DNA of 61,508 nt from Planctomycetales bacterium (GTDB taxonomy: Bacteria > Planctomycetota > Planctomycetia > Pirellulales > Thermoguttaceae): the NCBI GenBank assembly GCA_007119795.1, contig SKOZ01000040.1, positions 1 to 61,508 of the forward strand, in the 5' to 3' direction. Below the pieces are notes generated by a model. The model did not search any database, was not told the DNA's origin, and was given only the letters and a program-made list of their open reading frames with translations. Shown one piece after another: positions 57,842 through 61,508 of this stretch (positions are counted from its first letter, which is position 1; each line of letters starts with the position of its first letter). Made by a program: the position numbers and the translations under genes.

Positions 57842-59395
57842 GTGGAATACCCGATCACGATCATCGTCACCAGCCTCGTCTCGGTCGCACTGACTTTCCT
57901 CCTGCTGCGGCTGCTCGATCATCTCCGCCGCCGCGATGCCGAGAGCGAGTCCCAACGGGTCCTCGAACGGGCGCGCCAGGAGGTGGATAGCCGCCGCCGC
58001 GAGGCGGAGCTCGAGATCAAAGAGCGTTCCCTCCAGGAAAAGAGCGAGGTCGAGAAGGAGCTCCGTCAGGTTCGGATGGACCTCCACGAACGGGAGCGAC
58101 TTCTCGACAAGCGTCAGGATGCCCTGGAGAAGCAGGCCGAGCAGCTCGGCAAGCAGGAAAAGATGGTCGAGGCCACGCAGCGGAAGCTCTCCGAACGAAT
58201 TCAGGAGGTTGCCAAGCGGAAGGAGGAGCTCAACCGCATCGTCGAGCAGCAGCGGCAGAAGCTCCACGAATTGAGCGGTCTGAGTGCCGACGAAGCCAAG
58301 CGGCGGCTGCTCGCCCTTCTGGAGAGCCAGCTGCAGCAGGAGGCGGGGGCGGTGGTCCTGAGGCATGAACGGCAACTTGCCGAGACCTGTGAGCAGCGGA
58401 CCCGGGAAATGCTGCTCGGTGTCCTGCAGCGCTACGCCGCCCCCCATACGGCGGAGACCACTACGAGCACCATCGACATTCCCAATGATGAGATGAAGGG
58501 GCGGATCATCGGCCGGGAGGGACGGAACATCCGCGCCTTCGAAAAGGCCACCGGCGTGGACGTGATCATCGACGACACCCCGGGGGTGGTCATCGTTTCC
58601 GCCTTCGACATGGTCCGCCGCGAGGTCGCCCGCCTGGCGCTGAACCGGCTCATCACCGATGGCCGCATCCACCCGGCGCGCATCGAGGAGATCGTCGCCG
58701 AGACGCAGAAGGAGATGGAACGCCACGTGCAGAAGCTCGGCGAGGCGGCCCGCCAGGAGGTCGATGTCCCCGAACTGCACGAGCGGCTCGTCCACCTTCT
58801 CGGCCGGCTCCAGTTCCGCACCAGCTACAGCCAGAACGTGCTCCGGCACTCGATCGAAGTGGCCTTCATCGCGGGGATGATCGCCGAAGCGATGGGTCTC
58901 GAGGGGGCCCTGGCTCGCCGCTGCGGCCTGCTCCACGACATCGGCAAGGCCGCCGACCACGAGGCCGAAGGGGGGCACCCGAAGATCGGCGCCGATCTGC
59001 TCCGCCGCTACGGCGAACCCCCCGAAGTGGTTCATGCCGCTGAAGGTCACCACGAGAATCTCCACTTGGAGTATCCCTACACGGTGATCGTCGCCGCTGC
59101 CGATGCCTGCAGTGCCTCGCGCCCCGGGGCCCGGCGCGAGACCCTGGAACGGTACGTCAAGCGCATGGAGGAACTCGAGGGCATCGCCCGCGAGTTCACC
59201 AGTGTCGAGCAGGCCTACGCCATTCAAGCCGGCCGGGAACTGCGAGTCCTCATCAGCGCCAAGGACAGCACGGACGAATCGGCGGCCAAAGTCTGCCGCG
59301 ACATCGCCCAGGCATTCGAACAGCGCCTCTCCTACCCCGGCGAAATCAAGGTCACCGTTCTCCGCGAGTCCCGCTACACCGAGATCGCGCATTAG
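57842..59395 (+). CDS. rny: Ribonuclease Y
   Basis: A membrane-bound endoribonuclease that initiates mRNA decay. The 517-residue protein has an N-terminal helix ([18 protein letters not shown]), a long coiled coil (about 30-165), a KH RNA-binding domain (212-260, with [15 protein letters not shown]), and an HD metal domain whose H365-D366 are in [13 protein letters not shown], followed by HHEN. Length and order match the family exactly. The start is GTG 57842. The ymdB homologue follows, as in Bacillus where rny (ymdA) and ymdB are neighbours. Confidence 0.95.
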   Translation: MEYPITIIVTSLVSVALTFLLLRLLDHLRRRDAESESQRVLERARQEVDSRRREAELEIKERSLQEKSEVEKELRQVRMDLHERERLLDKRQDALEKQAEQLGKQEKMVEATQRKLSERIQEVAKRKEELNRIVEQQRQKLHELSGLSADEAKRRLLALLESQLQQEAGAVVLRHERQLAETCEQRTREMLLGVLQRYAAPHTAETTTSTIDIPNDEMKGRIIGREGRNIRAFEKATGVDVIIDDTPGVVIVSAFDMVRREVARLALNRLITDGRIHPARIEEIVAETQKEMERHVQKLGEAARQEVDVPELHERLVHLLGRLQFRTSYSQNVLRHSIEVAFIAGMIAEAMGLEGALARRCGLLHDIGKAADHEAEGGHPKIGADLLRRYGEPPEVVHAAEGHHENLHLEYPYTVIVAAADACSASRPGARRETLERYVKRMEELEGIAREFTSVEQAYAIQAGRELRVLISAKDSTDESAAKVCRDIAQAFEQRLSYPGEIKVTVLRESRYTEIAH

Positions 59396-59481
59396 GCGGC
59401 GAAGGGCCCGGATTCGCCTCCTCCCCTCCTGCCACCCGCTGACGGGTGCTGCGAACCCCAGCCAGAGAAAGATCGGAAAAC

Positions 59482-60291
59482 GTGCGACTCCTCTTGATCG
59501 GCGACGTGGTCGGAAAGCCCGGACGCCAGATTCTTACCCGCAGCCTGAGCGACCTGCGGGCCCGCGAGCAGATCGATTTCGTAGTGGCCAATGCCGAGAA
59601 TGCCGCCGGGGGCTCGGGCATCACCCCGCCGATCTTCTACGAACTGATCTCCGCGGGGATCGACTGCGTGACACTCGGCGATCATGCCTTTCGGCGGCGG
59701 GAAATCTTCTCCGTGCTGGCCGCGGACAGCCGCATCGTCCGTCCCGGAAACTATCCCCCCGAGGCGCCGGGGCGTGGCTTCACCGTGCTCCCGACTCGCC
59801 GGGGCGCACCTGTAGCCGTCTTCTGCCTGTTGGGGCGCGTCTTCATGCCGCCGGTCGACTGCCCTTTCCAGGCGGCCGAACGCATCCTCGCCTCGCTCGA
59901 CTCCAGCGTGAAAGTGATCCTCCTCGACTTCCACGCCGAGGCCACCAGCGACAAGCAGCTCATGGGCCGCATCCTCGACGGCCGGGTTTCCGCCGTCCTA
60001 GGCACCCATACTCACGTGCCCACTGCCGATGAGCAGTTGCTCCCCGGAGGCACGGCCTTCCAGTGCGACGTGGGAATGACCGGCCCGCACGAGAGCATCT
60101 TGGGCCGCCGCGTGGATCGCGTGACCGAGACCGTGCGGACCTTCCGCCCTACCCATTTCGAGGTGGCTACCGGCGACATCCGCATCCACGGTACGCTTGT
60201 CGACGTCTCCCCCGAGACCGGCCGCGCGTCGGCCATCCGTCGCCTCCGCGTCGACGACGCTGAGATCCCGCGACCAGGCAGCTCCTCGTAG
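59482..60291 (+). CDS. ymdB: YmdB-family metallophosphoesterase
   Basis: A 269-residue binuclear metal phosphodiesterase (YmdB/DR1281 family), some members of which cleave 2',3'-cAMP or related cyclic nucleotides. Metal-ligand positions are D8 (IGDVVGKPGR), E39 and N40 (NAENAAGG), H151 (DFHAEATS), and H176/H178 (GTHTHVPTAD). Where the family usually has an Asn in G-N-H, this protein has D67 (TLGDHAF). Start GTG 59482 gives the conserved first strand MRLLLIGDVV; the frame is open 36 bases further without similarity. It follows rny by 86 bases. Confidence 0.9.
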   Translation: MRLLLIGDVVGKPGRQILTRSLSDLRAREQIDFVVANAENAAGGSGITPPIFYELISAGIDCVTLGDHAFRRREIFSVLAADSRIVRPGNYPPEAPGRGFTVLPTRRGAPVAVFCLLGRVFMPPVDCPFQAAERILASLDSSVKVILLDFHAEATSDKQLMGRILDGRVSAVLGTHTHVPTADEQLLPGGTAFQCDVGMTGPHESILGRRVDRVTETVRTFRPTHFEVATGDIRIHGTLVDVSPETGRASAIRRLRVDDAEIPRPGSSS

Positions 60292-60406
60292 GAGGGAACC
60301 GAAGCGGGCAAGCCCCCACCGCAATAAACGAGCGCGAGAGAACGCTCTTCACCCCTACTCCCCCCTCGCCAAGCGTGGGCGGGCGTTCGTCCCCTTTAAT
60401 CAGCTC

Positions 60407-60423
60407 GAATCAGCGGCTGATTC
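60407..60423 (-). terminator. Palindrome overlapping the stop of the Pro-rich gene
   Basis: GAATCAG, CGG, CTGATTC: a perfect 7-bp stem with a 3-base loop. The stop codon of the minus-strand gene (60410-60412) lies inside it. It has no T-run on either side. Confidence 0.4.
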
Positions 60424-61213
60424 CAGGATAATAGGGGCTGTAGTTCATGTAGTAGCTCGGGTAGGGAACGCCCCGCATCTCGTTGGTCCGCTGGTCGAGC
60501 TGCCGGAGGTTCGTCTGCTGCGTACGACTCTCGATCAGCAGGTTCTGGAGGTTCTGCTGGAACTGCTGCTGCTCCCGCTGCGCCTCGATCTGGGGGCGGA
60601 CAAGCGTGTAGTAGTTCTCGATGGCCGACGTACCCTCGCGGAAGAGGTTCTGGTAGGGGCTTACCGGCGATCGCGGCCGGTAGTTGGAAAAAGGCCGCGT
60701 CGCGGCCGCGGGCTGGAACGGTTGCGTGAGCGAACGCCCGGGAGTCGGGGTCGTGGTCACCCGCTGGCCTGGCGGCAGGTAACGCCCCAAACCCGCCTGC
60801 GGCCGCGCATCGTCGCCCACCGCCCCCGAAGTCGGCGTTCGCCAGACCTGCCCGATATTCCCCGAATCCGCAGGCCCGAATCTGGGGAGGCTGGTCGAGA
60901 CCGGCTGCGTCGGCCGCGGCTCCACCTCACTGGGGACCGGGATGAAAGGCCGCGCCGGGTTGGTGGGGATTGGCGGCATCAACTGCGAAGCGGCGCCCGG
61001 GGCACCGATCCCTTCGGGAGAGAGGACCGGCGGCAGCGCCGTATTGACGCCCCCCACCCCCCCTTCCGGAAGCTGAGGCGCCGGAGTGGCTGGCTGGGGT
61101 GGAACCAAGGGGGTCGGCGGAGGCGCCTGCCCCAGCGCCAGGGAGGCGCCTAGAGCCACCATCGCTAGGCCAATGAAGCCTACAACCATCGAAGGAATCA
61201 TCTTCCTCGCCAT
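60410..61213 (-). CDS. Secreted Pro/Gln-rich protein
   Basis: A 267-residue exported protein of unknown function. A signal peptide (MIPSMVVGFIGLAMVALGASLALGQA) is followed by 110 residues rich in Pro, Gly and Ala. The C-terminal 80 residues have more structure: YQNLFREGTSAIENYYTLVRPQIEA, then a Gln-rich helix, and NEMRGVPYPSYYMNYSPYYPG, a Tyr/Pro end. The layout resembles planctomycete cell-surface or wall proteins. ATG 61213 has GAGG seven bases upstream on the coding strand. Confidence 0.7.
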   Translation of the reverse strand: MARKMIPSMVVGFIGLAMVALGASLALGQAPPPTPLVPPQPATPAPQLPEGGVGGVNTALPPVLSPEGIGAPGAASQLMPPIPTNPARPFIPVPSEVEPRPTQPVSTSLPRFGPADSGNIGQVWRTPTSGAVGDDARPQAGLGRYLPPGQRVTTTPTPGRSLTQPFQPAAATRPFSNYRPRSPVSPYQNLFREGTSAIENYYTLVRPQIEAQREQQQFQQNLQNLLIESRTQQTNLRQLDQRTNEMRGVPYPSYYMNYSPYYPGISR

Positions 61214-61366
61214 CACAAACCTCGCTTCTGCCCTGTCCCCCTGAGATCCAATTCGTCACAGAATAACCGAGTTCCTCTACACATTCCCCCTAACCACTTG
61301 AATTCTATTCGCCGCCGCTGCCAGGGGCAATGTCGTTTGCCGTCGGCGGCTATCGCGTTCCGCCCT

Positions 61367-61508
61367 CTAGAAGGCCCGCGTGTCCCTCCGGCGGACCCCG
61401 AAGTTCTGGAAGCTGCGGATCGTCGAGGCACCCAGTCCCGCCACGCCGAAGACCCGCTCCATGGGCATGGCGATGCGGTTGAGGGCGTTGGTCAAGGCGT
61501 GAGAGCGA
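61367..61508 (-). CDS. C-terminal end of an unknown gene (5' end outside the window)
   Basis: The minus-strand frame is open from the right edge to TAG at 61367-61369, giving 46 residues. They include ALTNALNRIAMPMERVFGV and end in GLGASTIRSFQNFGVRRRDTRAF. Codon use is normal for the region and the sequence is not low-complexity, so it is likely real. No family is recognised. The region 61214-61366 between this and the Pro-rich gene holds a TATTCT that may be a -10 box, without a clear -35. Confidence 0.55.
   Translation of the reverse strand, partial: RSHALTNALNRIAMPMERVFGVAGLGASTIRSFQNFGVRRRDTRAF

Overview
The window reads as chromosomal DNA of a planctomycete. It is GC-rich, with long spurious antisense ORFs. 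It carries family markers typical of that phylum: a leucine-rich repeat protein, PQQ-like propeller and LamG secreted proteins, Tat-exported amidohydrolases and ThuA, a DUF6056-like membrane protein, lineage-restricted secreted proteins, and pyrophosphate-dependent phosphofructokinase. I place it near Pirellulales with moderate confidence. No phage, insertion sequence, CRISPR array or rRNA operon is visible. One tRNA gene (tRNA-Glu, TTC) is present.

Layout. 1-10.6 kb: LRR protein end, a clan GH-A glycoside hydrolase flanked by two structured direct repeats, an SGNH esterase, glycyl-tRNA synthetase, an HpnN-like lipid exporter and a LamG lipoprotein-like protein. 10.7-14.5 kb (minus strand): PQQ propeller protein, apolipoprotein N-acyltransferase, anthranilate/aminodeoxychorismate synthase glutaminase. 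15.2-18.9 kb: two overlapping amidohydrolases, a DegP-like protease and a small Cys-rich protein. 19-24 kb: guaB, which overlaps a secreted protein gene, then hisN and a secreted CinA-like protein. 24.1-27.6 kb: a three-gene one-carbon module (corrinoid protein, MetF-MetV fusion, methyl-H4folate:corrinoid methyltransferase). 27.7-31.6 kb: ThuA, ComB, csrA, tRNA-Glu, ferrochelatase. 32-38.5 kb: methyltransferase, deoxyhypusine-synthase-like enzyme, MenA, glycosyltransferase, and small genes including a 29-residue basic protein. 38.9-43.9 kb: PPi-phosphofructokinase, RlmN, then ECF sigma factor, anti-sigma-like protein and a membrane-anchored partner. 44.3-48.9 kb: RND efflux operon with a PII-like gene. 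49-61.5 kb: a 942-residue orphan protein, DUF6056-like protein and methyltransferase, HPt, SDR, TilS, RNase Y, YmdB, a Pro-rich secreted protein and the end of an unknown gene.

The best candidate for an undescribed system is the one-carbon module. It holds the pterin and B12 parts of a split methionine-synthase-like or acetogen-like methyl transfer route, fused to an acetogen-type MetV zinc/iron-sulfur module. Neither a homocysteine domain nor a reductive activase is present locally. Other unusual signals are non-coding: covarying hairpin repeats around the glycoside hydrolase, heptad repeats at several 3' ends, palindromes overlapping stop codons, a hairpin-rich csrA leader, and a near-consensus promoter that fires into about 800 bases without a convincing gene ahead of RNase Y.
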